Shown here piece after piece: positions 1 to 7,964 of a stretch of DNA of 64,000 nucleotides (position 1 is its first letter; each line of letters opens with the position of its first letter). The stretch comes from Methylomonas fluvii (GTDB lineage Bacteria; Pseudomonadota; Gammaproteobacteria; Methylococcales; Methylomonadaceae), in NCBI RefSeq assembly GCF_014850975.1, contig NZ_JACXST010000001.1, positions 1,980,870 to 2,044,869 on the forward strand, written 5' to 3'. The notes under the pieces were generated by a model that had not been told where the DNA came from, ran no database searches, and was given only the letters and a program-made list of their open reading frames with translations. A program made the translations under genes and the position numbers.

Positions 1-498
1 GGGCCGATGATGGGCGATGCGCTACCGATAGCCGAAGTGCCGGTGGTTAAAGCTTGTAATGGCATTTTAGCCTTATCTGCTGCCGATATTGATGAGCCTC
101 CGGTACAGCCATGTATTCGTTGTTCCAGTTGCGTGACCGCTTGTCCGGTAGGTTTATTGCCCTTGGAAATGGCCAGCCGTATCAAAGCCAACCAGCTGGA
201 CTCGGCGGTTGATTTAGGCCTAAAAGATTGCATTAGCTGTGGCAGTTGTTCTTATGTCTGCCCGTCGAATATACCCTTGGTGCATTACTTTAAATTTGCT
301 TCCGGCGAGTTAGTTAAACGCCAACAAGCCGAGCACAAAGCCGAACAAACCAAGCGTTTAGTCGAAGATAGAAATAATCGGATGGAACGGGCCAGATTGG
401 AAGCCGAAGCAGAAGCCCAACGCGCTCAGGAAGCAAGAGTCGCCCGTTTGGCTGCCGCACAACAGGCGCAATCCGCGCCAGCAGAGGAAACCGTATGA
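1..498 (+). CDS. rnfC: RnfC, C-terminal part (ion-translocating oxidoreductase complex subunit C)
   Basis: The window opens inside this gene, so its start and its NADH/FMN-binding part lie upstream. The visible part has the GPMMG stretch and two cysteine clusters, CIRCSSCVTACP and CISCGSCSYVCP, each able to hold a 4Fe-4S cluster. A charged Ala/Glu/Arg-rich tail of about 55 residues follows, as is usual for proteobacterial RnfC. RnfC is the peripheral electron-input subunit of the Rnf complex, which couples electron flow between NADH and ferredoxin to ion movement across the inner membrane. The stop codon overlaps the rnfD start by 4 bases, so the two genes are translationally coupled. Identification is firm from the motifs and from the D, G, E and H genes that follow; rnfA and rnfB are expected upstream of the window. 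Confidence 0.95.
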   Translation, partial: GPMMGDALPIAEVPVVKACNGILALSAADIDEPPVQPCIRCSSCVTACPVGLLPLEMASRIKANQLDSAVDLGLKDCISCGSCSYVCPSNIPLVHYFKFASGELVKRQQAEHKAEQTKRLVEDRNNRMERARLEAEAEAQRAQEARVARLAAAQQAQSAPAEETV

Positions 499-1556
499 GT
501 AATAAACCGATTAGCGGGCCTCACGTGGCGGCTACCCGCCGTGTCGATCAAATCATGCGCTTGGTGATTATCGCCTTGGCACCGGCCACGGCCTGCGGCG
601 TATTGTTGTTCGGCTGGCCGGGTTTGTATTTGCTGGCGGTGACCGTGCTGTCTGCAATGGCTTTCGAAGGTTTGTGCCTGAAAATTAAAGGCGTGGCGGC
701 CATGCCTTATCTGCGGGACGGTTCTGCGATAGTCACCGGTTTGCTGGTGGCGATGACCTTGCCGCCTTGGGCGCCGTGGTGGATAGGCGTGGTTGGCTCG
801 GCTCTGGCGATTGTACTGGGCAAGCACGTTTACGGTGGCTTGGGGCAAAACCTGTTCAATCCGGCCATGCTGGCCAGGGTGGCTTTACTGATTTCCTTTC
901 CTATCGAGATGACTACTTGGGCCAACGTATCGCCGCTGTTCACCGGGCCCGGCGTGATAGATAGCTTGGCGATAACCTTTGGTGGCTTGGATAATCCTGA
1001 CGCGGTGACCGGTGCTACGACCTTGGGTTGGGTGAAAACCGAGTTTTCGCAAAACCGGCTGTTGCCCGGCAGTTTGATCGAGTATTCGGGATTTTTAGCG
1101 TTTCTCGGCTGGGAGCGCGGCAGTCTTGGGGAAACCTCATCTTTATTATTATTGGCCGGTGGAATCTGGCTGATGAGGCAGGGCGTCATCAAGTGGCATA
1201 TTCCAGTCTCATTGCTGCTCAGTATTTTTCTGCTATCGACGATTTTTCATACTTGGGACAGTCAGCATTACCTGGGGCCGTGGGTACATCTGAATTCCGG
1301 GGCGGTGATGCTGGTAGCGTTTTTTATCGCCACGGATTACGTCACTTCGCCTAACACACCTTTAGGCCAAGTGATTTTCGGTGCCGGCTGCGGTTTGCTG
1401 ATTTTCGTGATTCGCTCTTGGGGCGGCTATCCGGAAGGCACCGGTTTTGCGATTTTATTGATGAATGCGGTTACGCCGCTGATCGATCATTACATTCGTC
1501 CGAGAATTTATGGCCGCTACCGAAACGGCAAGCCGCTCGATATTTCCAATTCCTGA
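495..1556 (+). CDS. rnfD: RnfD, membrane subunit of the Rnf complex
   Basis: The 353-residue protein is strongly hydrophobic with many membrane segments, matching the family in length. It contains TGATT at residues 172-176, the place where RnfD/NqrB proteins carry FMN bound covalently through threonine. A conserved GQNLFNPAM stretch lies at about 117-125. RnfD is an inner-membrane core subunit that passes electrons during ion pumping. The start overlaps the end of rnfC by 4 bases and the gene is followed by rnfG after 8 bases, so it lies within one operon. Flavinylation is known for the family and is inferred here from the motif. Confidence 0.96.
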   Translation: MSNKPISGPHVAATRRVDQIMRLVIIALAPATACGVLLFGWPGLYLLAVTVLSAMAFEGLCLKIKGVAAMPYLRDGSAIVTGLLVAMTLPPWAPWWIGVVGSALAIVLGKHVYGGLGQNLFNPAMLARVALLISFPIEMTTWANVSPLFTGPGVIDSLAITFGGLDNPDAVTGATTLGWVKTEFSQNRLLPGSLIEYSGFLAFLGWERGSLGETSSLLLLAGGIWLMRQGVIKWHIPVSLLLSIFLLSTIFHTWDSQHYLGPWVHLNSGAVMLVAFFIATDYVTSPNTPLGQVIFGAGCGLLIFVIRSWGGYPEGTGFAILLMNAVTPLIDHYIRPRIYGRYRNGKPLDISNS

Positions 1557-1564
1557 GACTGGCT

Positions 1565-2305
1565 ATGAATTCCGAACCCGTTAAATCACCCGCTAAAGCG
1601 CATCAATATATAGAGTACGTTTTACGTACTTTCAGCGACTTAAGGCAAAAACTGGCCGTGTGGCTGGAGCCAGCTCATTTGGAACAATTGCGGCCGCTAT
1701 TGCAGTATCAGGCTGGTGTGCTGGGTGGTTTTGCGTTGTTGGCGGCGATTTTACTGGGCGTGGCCGATCTGGCGACACGCGGTGTGATCGAGTTGCGCTT
1801 GCAGGAGGATCTACAGGCCAACCTGGAGCAAGTGGTTCCGGCTGAGCTTTACGATAATAATTTGCTGAAAGACAGCGTGTTGCTGCCATCTGCCGATGCC
1901 AATCTGGGTGCAGAACAAACTGAGGTCTACCTGGCTAAAAAGGCAGGTTTGGTCAACGCGGTCTGTTTTAAATTCGTCGCACCTGACGGGTATGCCGGGC
2001 CGATCAGTTTGGTGATGGGTATCGACAGTAAGGGCGAAATTCTCGGCGTGCGGGTTATTGCGCATGTCGAGACGCCGGGCTTGGGCGACAAGATCGAGGT
2101 GACCAAGTCCAAATGGGTGCTGTCGTTTAACGGCAAGTCCTTGGATAACCTAACGGTCGAACAGTGGGCGGTAAAAAAGGACGGTGGGGTGTTCGACCAG
2201 TTTAGCGGGGCGACGATCACGCCGCGCAAAGTCGTACAGGCAATCAAGCGGGGCTTGGAGTTTTACAAAGTGCATCAGGCGGAGTTGTTGAGCTCTAGCC
2301 GATAG
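1565..2305 (+). CDS. rnfG: RnfG, FMN-binding subunit of the Rnf complex
   Basis: I place the start at the ATG at 1565, eight bases after the rnfD stop and behind GAGACTGG; the frame stays open further upstream, but that part overlaps rnfD. The 246-residue product has one membrane segment at about residues 50-70 and then a periplasmic FMN-binding domain. The flavinylation motif SGAT is at residues 214-217, with Thr217 the expected FMN attachment site. The N-terminal cytoplasmic leader of about 45 residues is longer than in most RnfG proteins. RnfG accepts electrons on the periplasmic side of the complex. The next Rnf gene, rnfE, is separated from it by a folded repeat of about 300 bases. Confidence 0.94.
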   Translation: MNSEPVKSPAKAHQYIEYVLRTFSDLRQKLAVWLEPAHLEQLRPLLQYQAGVLGGFALLAAILLGVADLATRGVIELRLQEDLQANLEQVVPAELYDNNLLKDSVLLPSADANLGAEQTEVYLAKKAGLVNAVCFKFVAPDGYAGPISLVMGIDSKGEILGVRVIAHVETPGLGDKIEVTKSKWVLSFNGKSLDNLTVEQWAVKKDGGVFDQFSGATITPRKVVQAIKRGLEFYKVHQAELLSSSR

Positions 2306-2341
2306 TTTTTATGTGTCGCTATCGCGACGCTTAGTTTGTAT

Positions 2342-2544
2342 GTCGGTTCGCGGACCGACAGCCGCGATACTTTTCTTTGCTCCGCCAAAGAAAAGTATCC
2401 AAAAGAAAGGCGGCCCGAATGCCGCTTTGTTCCTGCGCTCCGAAGCGTTTGGCGAGGGTTTTCGGAAGGGGCTTCCCAGCCCCTCCGAAAACGAGCGGCA
2501 TCCATGCCGCTCCCCTAACGGGCTAGTCTCGGCAAACGCTTCGG
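2342..2544. repeat. Highly structured intergenic repeat between rnfG and rnfE
   Basis: This gap inside the rnf operon is almost wholly made of inverted repeats. They are an 18-base hairpin at 2342-2359, a perfect 13-bp stem with an 8-base loop at 2366-2399, a long stem at 2458-2492 with one bulge, and a perfect 9-bp stem with a 2-base loop at 2493-2512. Outer arms at 2440-2455 and 2529-2544 pair at 15 of 16 positions and enclose the inner hairpins. The sequence has the look of a dispersed genomic repeat rather than a gene; short open frames run through both strands but none resembles a protein. It is probably transcribed with rnf. A role in RNA stability or partial termination is inference. 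Confidence 0.7.
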
Positions 2545-2626
2545 TGCTCGGCGCGGCATACGGGAAGAAAACCGTCGCGATCTTCTCGGGTATTAACACC
2601 TGCTCACGATTTTTGGAGAAACCATC

Positions 2627-3337
2627 ATGAATCTTTCGATTCTGTTTTCAGAACAATATAGAAAAATCGCCCGCGACGGCCTGTGGGACAACAACGTGGT
2701 TTTGACGCAAAACCTGGCACTGTGTCCGTTGCTGGCTGTCACCGGGACTGCAACCAATGGCCTGGGCATGGGCTTGGCGACCATGGTGGTGATGGTGGCA
2801 TCCAACGCCGCGGTATCGGTGAGCCGGCATTTGATTCCTTCGGAAATCCGGATTCCGATTTTCGTTTTGTTGATTGCCGCGTTGGTCACGCTGGTGGATA
2901 TTTTCCTGAATGCTTGGATGCATGAACTGCATAAAGTGCTGGGCCTGTTTATTCCGTTGATTGTGACCAACTGCGTCATTCTCGGCCGGGCCGAAGCCTT
3001 TGCCTCCAAGCAACCGGTCATGCCGTCGATGTGGGATGGGTTGATGATGGGTGTGGGTTTTACTGCGGCGATGGTGGTACTGGGGGCGATGCGGGAGATT
3101 AGCTCTGCCGGCACTTTATTTGCCAACGCCTCAGTGCTGTTGGGCGAGAGCTTTCGGTTTTTGGAAACTACCTTGATTCCCGAATACAAAGGCTTTTTGC
3201 TGATGGCTTTGCCGCCGGGCGGTTTCATCATGCTGGGTTTCATGGTGGCGCTGAAACGGCTGCTGGACCGGAAAGCGGCTGCCAAAATGAGCGAACCGGC
3301 CATTATTGATGCGATTGTCTTGGAAGAAGGGGCGTAA
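2627..3337 (+). CDS. rnfE: RnfE, membrane subunit of the Rnf complex
   Basis: The 236-residue protein is an RnfE/RsxE homologue. It starts LSILFSEQYRKIARDGLWDNN and contains LALCPLLAVTG, the membrane helix known to hold a cysteine important for the intramembrane iron-sulfur site formed by RnfA and RnfE. About six membrane helices are apparent, and the length is normal for the family. ATTTTTGGAGAAACCATC before the ATG gives a good ribosome site (GGAG). The gene begins 83 bases after the outer repeat arm, so it may have its own message end or promoter. It is followed by rnfH after 3 bases. Identification is firm. Confidence 0.95.
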   Translation: MNLSILFSEQYRKIARDGLWDNNVVLTQNLALCPLLAVTGTATNGLGMGLATMVVMVASNAAVSVSRHLIPSEIRIPIFVLLIAALVTLVDIFLNAWMHELHKVLGLFIPLIVTNCVILGRAEAFASKQPVMPSMWDGLMMGVGFTAAMVVLGAMREISSAGTLFANASVLLGESFRFLETTLIPEYKGFLLMALPPGGFIMLGFMVALKRLLDRKAAAKMSEPAIIDAIVLEEGA

Positions 3338-3340
3338 ACT

Positions 3341-3604
3341 ATGAATGTGGGTGTATGTTATGCGCAGGCGGACAGGCAAATCTGGTTGCGGCTGGAGGTG
3401 CCGGAGGGCAGTACCATCGCCGAAGTGATTGAATTGTCCGGCGTGTTGACGCAGTATCCGGAGATCGATCTGGAGAGCCAAAAGGTCGGGATTTTCGGTA
3501 AACTGGCCAAATTGGATGCGTCGGTTAAGGAAGGAGACCGCGTGGAGATTTATCGTAAAATCACCGCGGATCCCGCGCAAGTTCAGCGCAGGCGGGTGGC
3601 ATAG
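3341..3604 (+). CDS. rnfH: RnfH family protein (UPF0125), ubiquitin-like fold
   Basis: The 87-residue protein starts with a beta strand containing VGVCYA, followed by WLRLEVPEGSTIAEVI and ending with the GDRVEIYRKITADP pattern that marks the RnfH/RatB family. These are small beta-grasp proteins often encoded with rnf or next to ratA; their molecular job is not settled. The gene starts 3 bases after rnfE and is followed by bfd after 3 bases, so it belongs to the same transcript. Naming is from motif resemblance and context, which agree. Confidence 0.92.
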   Translation: MNVGVCYAQADRQIWLRLEVPEGSTIAEVIELSGVLTQYPEIDLESQKVGIFGKLAKLDASVKEGDRVEIYRKITADPAQVQRRRVA

Positions 3605-3607
3605 CCC

Positions 3608-3829
3608 ATGTATGTGTGTCTCTGCAAAGCGGTAACCGACAGTCAGCTCGATGCTGCCATAGAGAGCGGTTTATGCTCGCGGAAACAGTTGGTGCAATGT
3701 TTCGGCGTTGGCGGCGATTGCGGTAAATGTAACAAGGACATTGCGCAAATTTTGGATAGAAAAAATGCATGTCGGCTATTGCAGGCTGCGAATGACGCCC
3801 AACTAATCACAAAAACCCAGGAGATTTGA
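3608..3829 (+). CDS. bfd: Bacterioferritin-associated ferredoxin (Bfd-like, 2Fe-2S)
   Basis: The 73-residue protein begins [14 protein letters not shown] and has a second pair of cysteines in GDCGKCNKD. The C-x-C plus C-x2-C arrangement (Cys4, Cys6, then Cys38 and Cys41 approximately) is the BFD-type 2Fe-2S site. Family members donate electrons to bacterioferritin so that stored ferric iron is released. Here the gene ends one base before bfr, which strongly supports this role. The alternative, a nitrite-reductase-type BFD domain, is unlikely for a stand-alone 73-residue protein. Confidence 0.93.
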   Translation: MYVCLCKAVTDSQLDAAIESGLCSRKQLVQCFGVGGDCGKCNKDIAQILDRKNACRLLQAANDAQLITKTQEI

Positions 3830-3830
3830 C

Positions 3831-4295
3831 ATGCAAGGCGATAAAAAAGTAATCGAATTTTTAAATAAGGCACTGGAAAACGAATTAACCGCCATCAATC
3901 AATATTTTTTGCATGCCCGGATGTTCAAAAATTGGGGCTTTCAAAAGCTGAATGAAAAGGAATATCACGAATCCATAGACGAGATGAAACACGCCGATCA
4001 ATTGATCGAAAGGATTTTGTTTCTGGAAGGCCTGCCCAATCTGCAAAGCCTGGGCCGTTTGATGATAGGCGAAAATCCTAAGGAAATGCTGGAATGCGAC
4101 CTTAAGTTGGAACATCTGGCCTTACCGTTGTTGAGAGAGGCGATTGCTTATTGCGAAAGCATCAACGACTACGTCACCAGAGAGTTGTTCGAGCATATTT
4201 TAGAAAACGAAGAAGAGCACGTCGATTGGTTGGAAACTCAGATGGAGCTGATTGAAAAAGTCGGTATTCAAAACTATCTGCAATCGCAGATGTAA
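3831..4295 (+). CDS. bfr: Bacterioferritin
   Basis: This 154-residue ferritin has every expected metal ligand of the ferroxidase site: Glu18, Glu51, His54, Glu94, Glu127 and His130. It also has Tyr25 and Met52, the heme ligand contributed across the subunit interface. The protein assembles into 24-mer shells that oxidise and store iron in the cytoplasm. CCAGGAG precedes the ATG. The gene follows bfd by a single base and closes the rnf-bfd-bfr run. Length and residues are standard, so the call is firm. Confidence 0.97.
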   Translation: MQGDKKVIEFLNKALENELTAINQYFLHARMFKNWGFQKLNEKEYHESIDEMKHADQLIERILFLEGLPNLQSLGRLMIGENPKEMLECDLKLEHLALPLLREAIAYCESINDYVTRELFEHILENEEEHVDWLETQMELIEKVGIQNYLQSQM

Positions 4296-4320
4296 ATAGG
4301 CGCTCCAGTCAAAAAATTGT

Positions 4321-4343
4321 ACGGGGCCGATTGCCGGCCCCGT
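4321..4343 (+). terminator. GC-rich hairpin after bfr
   Basis: A perfect 9-bp GC-rich stem (arms 4321-4329 and 4335-4343) with a 5-base loop lies 25 bases after the bfr stop. An A-run precedes it on the plus strand but no T-run follows, so it fits a message-end or stability hairpin better than a textbook intrinsic terminator. Confidence 0.5.
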
Positions 4344-4767
4344 TCGGATAGCAAGCCCTGTCACTTCAGTATTGGCTCAACGGTTGTAATATCGTTGTTG
4401 CACATCGTTTTTTGGATTTTTCTGAAATTCTTTGATACCTCCATGTTCTTAACAGGGTTGCGGTATCTAGCCGCGATCCGAAGACTGCGAGACTTGATCA
4501 TTGCTGGATGAATGAGACGCTAATTCTCGCAATCGCGGTTTTGGCGTACCCTCCAGGTCGGCCATCTCCGTCTATAGTTATGCTGCCTCGCTTGCCCCAG
4601 GGTTAAAACAGAGGCGCATTCATATCGGCAGGTGGCCAACTTTCATAGATGTTCCCCAATGATGAATGAGTTATCCTTAGCGGTATTGCGCAACATTGAT
4701 GCCTGGGGCTGTAGGCTTAAAATGGCCTTTAACGCGCTAACAACACCGAAAACATAGATAGGAATTT
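4344..4767. other. Intergenic region without a recognisable gene
   Basis: About 420 bases between the bfr hairpin and the sigma-54 activator gene. A 64-codon open frame at 4317-4511 overlaps the hairpin and has no protein-like features. I see no clear -24/-12 or -35/-10 promoter, although one should lie here for the downstream gene. The last 20 bases include TAGGAA, a ribosome site for the next gene. Confidence 0.5.
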
Positions 4768-6072
4768 ATGCCGCACAGTGCCTTTACGCTGGAATCGTTG
4801 CTGGAAACTCATGATCTGCCGCTGATCATAATCGGCGCCGATTTACGTATCGTGGCAGTGAATCGCGCTTGGGAAAATAGTTTTGGCGTCATGCGGCAGA
4901 ATTTGGTCGGCCAACCGTGCTGCGCCGAAAATCGCAATTGCCGTCATCAGCGCTTGTTTCAAACTCTGGAGGCCTACGCCGGTATTTTTGCCGACACCAA
5001 CGATGCCAGTTCCCAGCGCTCTTTTAGTGCGCGCGGTTTTCCGTTGCTGGATGCCGATGCCACATTGTATTTGGGCGAAACGCTAACCGTGTTGAAAAGG
5101 TCCGCGGCAAAAGGCAACGAGGCACCGGCCATGATCGGTAAGTCCGCGGTGTTCGCACAATATAAAACTCGGCTGCGACAGGCGGCGGATACGCAAGCAC
5201 CGGTATTATTGCTGGGTGAGACCGGCACCGGTAAGGAATTGGCGGCGGAATTTGTGCATAGCCATTCCCGGCAGGCGGATGGCGATTTTGTGATTGTCGA
5301 TTGTACGATTCTGGGCGAAGAGTTATTTGAAAGCGAATTGTTCGGGCATGAAAAGGGTGCGTTTACCGGCGCGACATCTGCAAAAAAAGGCTTATTCGAA
5401 TTAGCTAACAACGGCACCTTGTTCTTCGATGAGATTGGTGAATTGCCGCTGTCGCAACAGCCCAAACTGCTGCGCGCTCTGGAAAGCGGTCAATTTCGAC
5501 GGGTAGGCGGCACCGCGATGCAAAAAGCCAGCGTCAGAGTGGTGTGTGCTACACATAGAAATTTAGCCGACATGGTCAAAGCCGGTCGGTTTCGCGAAGA
5601 TTTGTTCTACCGCTTGTCGGTGTTTCCGGTCGAAGTGCCGCCGTTGCGGCAGCGTAGACAGGATTTGCCCTTATTGATCGATCATTTTTTAGCGCAGTTA
5701 AACACCGAGGCCGATAGCGGCTATGCCATTACGCAAACGGCCTTAATCAAGCTTATCCAATATGCTTGGCCCGGCAATATCCGTGAGCTGAGAAACTGTC
5801 TGCAATTGGCGGCCGGCTTGTGTCAGGATAACAGCATTCAAGAAGCCGACATTCATTTCATGCAGCGCCAAGGACTAGGGGAGCCGGCCGCTGCCACTGA
5901 GGCAAGTGGCGATGCGCATTCCCCGCCAATTAACAGCATGGCGCAATTCGAGGCGGAGTTTATCAATAGTTTGATCAGCAAATATCAGGGGAATCGCAAG
6001 TTGATAGCGGCGGAAATGAATATCAGTGAACGAACGCTGTACCGTAAACTTAACCGACTCAACCTGAATTGA
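4768..6072 (+). CDS. Sigma-54-dependent transcriptional activator with PAS-like sensor
   Basis: The 434-residue protein has three parts. Residues 1-115 are a PAS-like sensor containing Cys51, Cys52, Cys58 and His60 in a short cluster. Residues about 120-345 are the AAA+ domain with Walker A GETGTGKE (150-157), the sigma-54 contact loop GAFTGA (197-202) and Walker B at GTLFFDEIG (216-224). The C-terminal 40 residues are a Fis-type helix-turn-helix. It would bind upstream DNA and use ATP to open sigma-54 RNA polymerase promoters in response to a signal sensed by the PAS part. TAGGAATTT precedes the ATG. The next gene, an HDOD protein, follows within 15 bases. The target operon is unknown; the adjacent terminal oxidase operon is a guess from position only. 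Confidence 0.93.
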   Translation: MPHSAFTLESLLETHDLPLIIIGADLRIVAVNRAWENSFGVMRQNLVGQPCCAENRNCRHQRLFQTLEAYAGIFADTNDASSQRSFSARGFPLLDADATLYLGETLTVLKRSAAKGNEAPAMIGKSAVFAQYKTRLRQAADTQAPVLLLGETGTGKELAAEFVHSHSRQADGDFVIVDCTILGEELFESELFGHEKGAFTGATSAKKGLFELANNGTLFFDEIGELPLSQQPKLLRALESGQFRRVGGTAMQKASVRVVCATHRNLADMVKAGRFREDLFYRLSVFPVEVPPLRQRRQDLPLLIDHFLAQLNTEADSGYAITQTALIKLIQYAWPGNIRELRNCLQLAAGLCQDNSIQEADIHFMQRQGLGEPAAATEASGDAHSPPINSMAQFEAEFINSLISKYQGNRKLIAAEMNISERTLYRKLNRLNLN

Positions 6073-6086
6073 GTGACGGAGCAATG

Positions 6087-7013
6087 ATGGAATCCAACCT
6101 GATAAACTGGACGCTTGATAACATTGGCAGCCGGCAACGCAACGGTTTGACCCCGCCGCGCGACATGCGCGAGACTATCGCCCAGATTAAAGCGTTGCCG
6201 CCTTTGCCCGGCAGCGCGCTGCGTATATTGAATCTGATCGCCGATCCCAGCGCGGATGCGCGCAAATTAGCCGACATCATCGAACTCGACCCGTTATTGA
6301 CAGCGCAAATTACCCGTTGGGCCAGTTCCGCGCTCTACGGTTATCGCGGCCAGATCACCACGGTGCATGATGCGATTACTCGCGTGTTGGGGTTTGATTT
6401 TGTATTGGATTTGGCTTTGGGCTTGGCGGTGCTGGCACCGTTGAAATCCCCGAAGGAAGGGCAGATAGGTACGCGGATGTTCTGGACCCATGCCTTGGCC
6501 AGCACCCGCTTGATGGCGCAGTTGGCTGCCGTTATGCCGGCCGCTACGCGACCGGAGCCGCAAGCCTTGTTTTTATCAGGCTTGATGCACAATATCGGTT
6601 TCCCGTTACTGGGGCATCGTTTTCCTGACGAGTTTAGTTATTTGAGCGGCTTGATCAACGCCAATCCCAGTCTGGCGATTTTCAATCTGGAGACTTTTGC
6701 CTTCGGCCTCAATCATGCCGAAATCGGCGCTTGGCTGATGAATGTGTGGTCGATGCCGCGCATGATTACCGATATTGTCTATCACCATCACAACCCCTTC
6801 TATCGCGGCGAAAACCACCAACTGAATCTGTTGACGTTTTATAACGATTGCCTATTGGGACGCCTAGGCATAGGCGACGCATCTAACCAAGTGTGTCCGG
6901 AGGACATGCCGGAATTGCTGGGGTTGGATGAGGTGGTTTGTCTGGAAATACTCGACAGCCAGAATGACGATTTAGTGAAAATTCTAGCGACTGCGGAACA
7001 ACTTACCGATTAA
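6087..7013 (+). CDS. HDOD domain signalling protein
   Basis: The product (308 residues from the ATG at 6087) carries an HDOD domain from about residue 25 to 230, beginning IKALPPLPGSALRILNLI and continuing with DPLLTAQITRWASSALYG. HDOD proteins resemble HD hydrolases but lack the metal residues and act as adaptors in signalling and stress responses. I chose 6087 because GACGGAG lies just in front of it; an adjacent ATG at 6084 and a TTG at 6069 that would overlap the activator gene are possible. The close spacing to the sigma-54 activator suggests one transcript and a shared signalling role, which is inference. Confidence 0.85.
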   Translation: MESNLINWTLDNIGSRQRNGLTPPRDMRETIAQIKALPPLPGSALRILNLIADPSADARKLADIIELDPLLTAQITRWASSALYGYRGQITTVHDAITRVLGFDFVLDLALGLAVLAPLKSPKEGQIGTRMFWTHALASTRLMAQLAAVMPAATRPEPQALFLSGLMHNIGFPLLGHRFPDEFSYLSGLINANPSLAIFNLETFAFGLNHAEIGAWLMNVWSMPRMITDIVYHHHNPFYRGENHQLNLLTFYNDCLLGRLGIGDASNQVCPEDMPELLGLDEVVCLEILDSQNDDLVKILATAEQLTD

Positions 7014-7037
7014 ATTCGCCGCCTGTTATCGCCAAGT

Positions 7038-7063
7038 GGGCGCCTAAAAGTTTTCCGGCGCCC
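7038..7063. terminator. Hairpin between convergent genes
   Basis: Perfect 7-bp GC arms (7038-7044 and 7057-7063) around a 12-base loop lie between the stop codons of the HDOD gene and the oppositely oriented cytochrome gene. There is no strong T-run on either side. It could serve both transcripts as an end signal. Confidence 0.5.
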
Positions 7064-7081
7064 CCTCAATTAACTCAGCAG

Positions 7082-7873
7082 TTAATCCCGCAATATCGCG
7101 TTGCGGCGGTCCGATTGCTTCAGAATGCCGCCTAGTACCCACATTTGATACATGGACACGGTCCACATAAAGGCAAAGGAAACACCCAAGCCGGCCCCAG
7201 CGACAATCACCAACAAGGCGAAGTGGGGATTGAGTTTAGTCAACCACCACGAGGCGATGTCTATCAGTAGAAACAAATAAGGCATCACGATGGCGGGGTA
7301 TTTGTATTTGCACGGTACACCGGTACTAAAGCTGAAAATGATACCGACAAACATAAAAATAAAACTGATGCCGAACAAATGGATGTGCGACAGGCGGGTC
7401 AGTGATTGAAAGGTTGCGCCTTCATTCGATTCCGTCAGCTTTTTTAAGTTCTCGAATTTGGTGAAATCCGGCAGCGAACCGGCATTGGCGCCATGACAGC
7501 CGATGCAAAATTGCTCGACGATGGGTTTAATGTCCTTGTTATAAACCGCTTCCTCACCGCCATCCCTGACCCATTGAATGATTTTGAAACGCTCCTGTTC
7601 AGGCGCGTTATATTTCATCGAGCCGTTTAGCTTGGATTCCAATACCGAACCGGAGCGGTCACCATAGTAGCTATAAACAATATCGTCCATCGACAAACCG
7701 AATTTGCCGTCGGCCATGCCGTGGGTAAACAAAATCTGGATTAAGGCCATCAAATAACCGGCGGCTATCGTCGTTAGATAACCGGTGAACAGCAATTTGA
7801 TCGAGAGGCCGAAGCTGATCAGATTGGCGCCTTTGTACGCATATTTAACAGGTGTTTGGTTGCGATCAGACAT
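7082..7873 (-). CDS. Membrane-bound protein with one c-type heme motif, last gene of the ba3 oxidase operon
   Basis: The 263-residue protein has one N-terminal membrane helix (about 20-45) and a periplasmic stretch with a single heme c motif, CIGCH, near residue 121. Four further hydrophobic helices follow in the second half (about 165-255). This is not one of the classical oxidase subunits. It reads like a membrane-anchored monoheme cytochrome fused to a four-helix membrane module. It is the last gene of the minus-strand oxidase operon, 91 bases after the diheme cytochrome, with a perfect hairpin in between. A role in delivering electrons to the oxidase from the quinol pool or from periplasmic cytochromes is inference. 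I do not recognise a named family. Confidence 0.7.
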   Translation of the reverse strand: MSDRNQTPVKYAYKGANLISFGLSIKLLFTGYLTTIAAGYLMALIQILFTHGMADGKFGLSMDDIVYSYYGDRSGSVLESKLNGSMKYNAPEQERFKIIQWVRDGGEEAVYNKDIKPIVEQFCIGCHGANAGSLPDFTKFENLKKLTESNEGATFQSLTRLSHIHLFGISFIFMFVGIIFSFSTGVPCKYKYPAIVMPYLFLLIDIASWWLTKLNPHFALLVIVAGAGLGVSFAFMWTVSMYQMWVLGGILKQSDRRNAILRD

Positions 7874-7917
7874 AGATGTTATTCCGAGTTATTGAGCATG
7901 GTATCGCTTGGCGCAAG

Positions 7918-7958
7918 GCTTGACACGGGAGGCAAAAGCCTTGCCTCCCGTGTCAAGC
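7918..7958. other. Perfect 18-bp stem-loop inside the oxidase operon
   Basis: Arms 7918-7935 and 7941-7958 are exact reverse complements over 18 bases, with a 5-base loop. The hairpin starts 6 bases after the stop of the diheme cytochrome gene (minus strand) and lies 45 bases before the last gene of the operon. No T-run follows on the minus strand. It probably sets the ratio between the upstream genes and the last one by protecting the upstream message or by partial termination. Confidence 0.75.
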
Positions 7959-7964
7959 ATATTA

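Noticed and set aside
2313..2630. Open frames of 60-105 codons on both strands in the rnfG-rnfE gap
   Set aside because: They run through hairpin arms of a structured repeat, have no ribosome site and translate to low-complexity, Arg/Pro/Ser-rich sequence.
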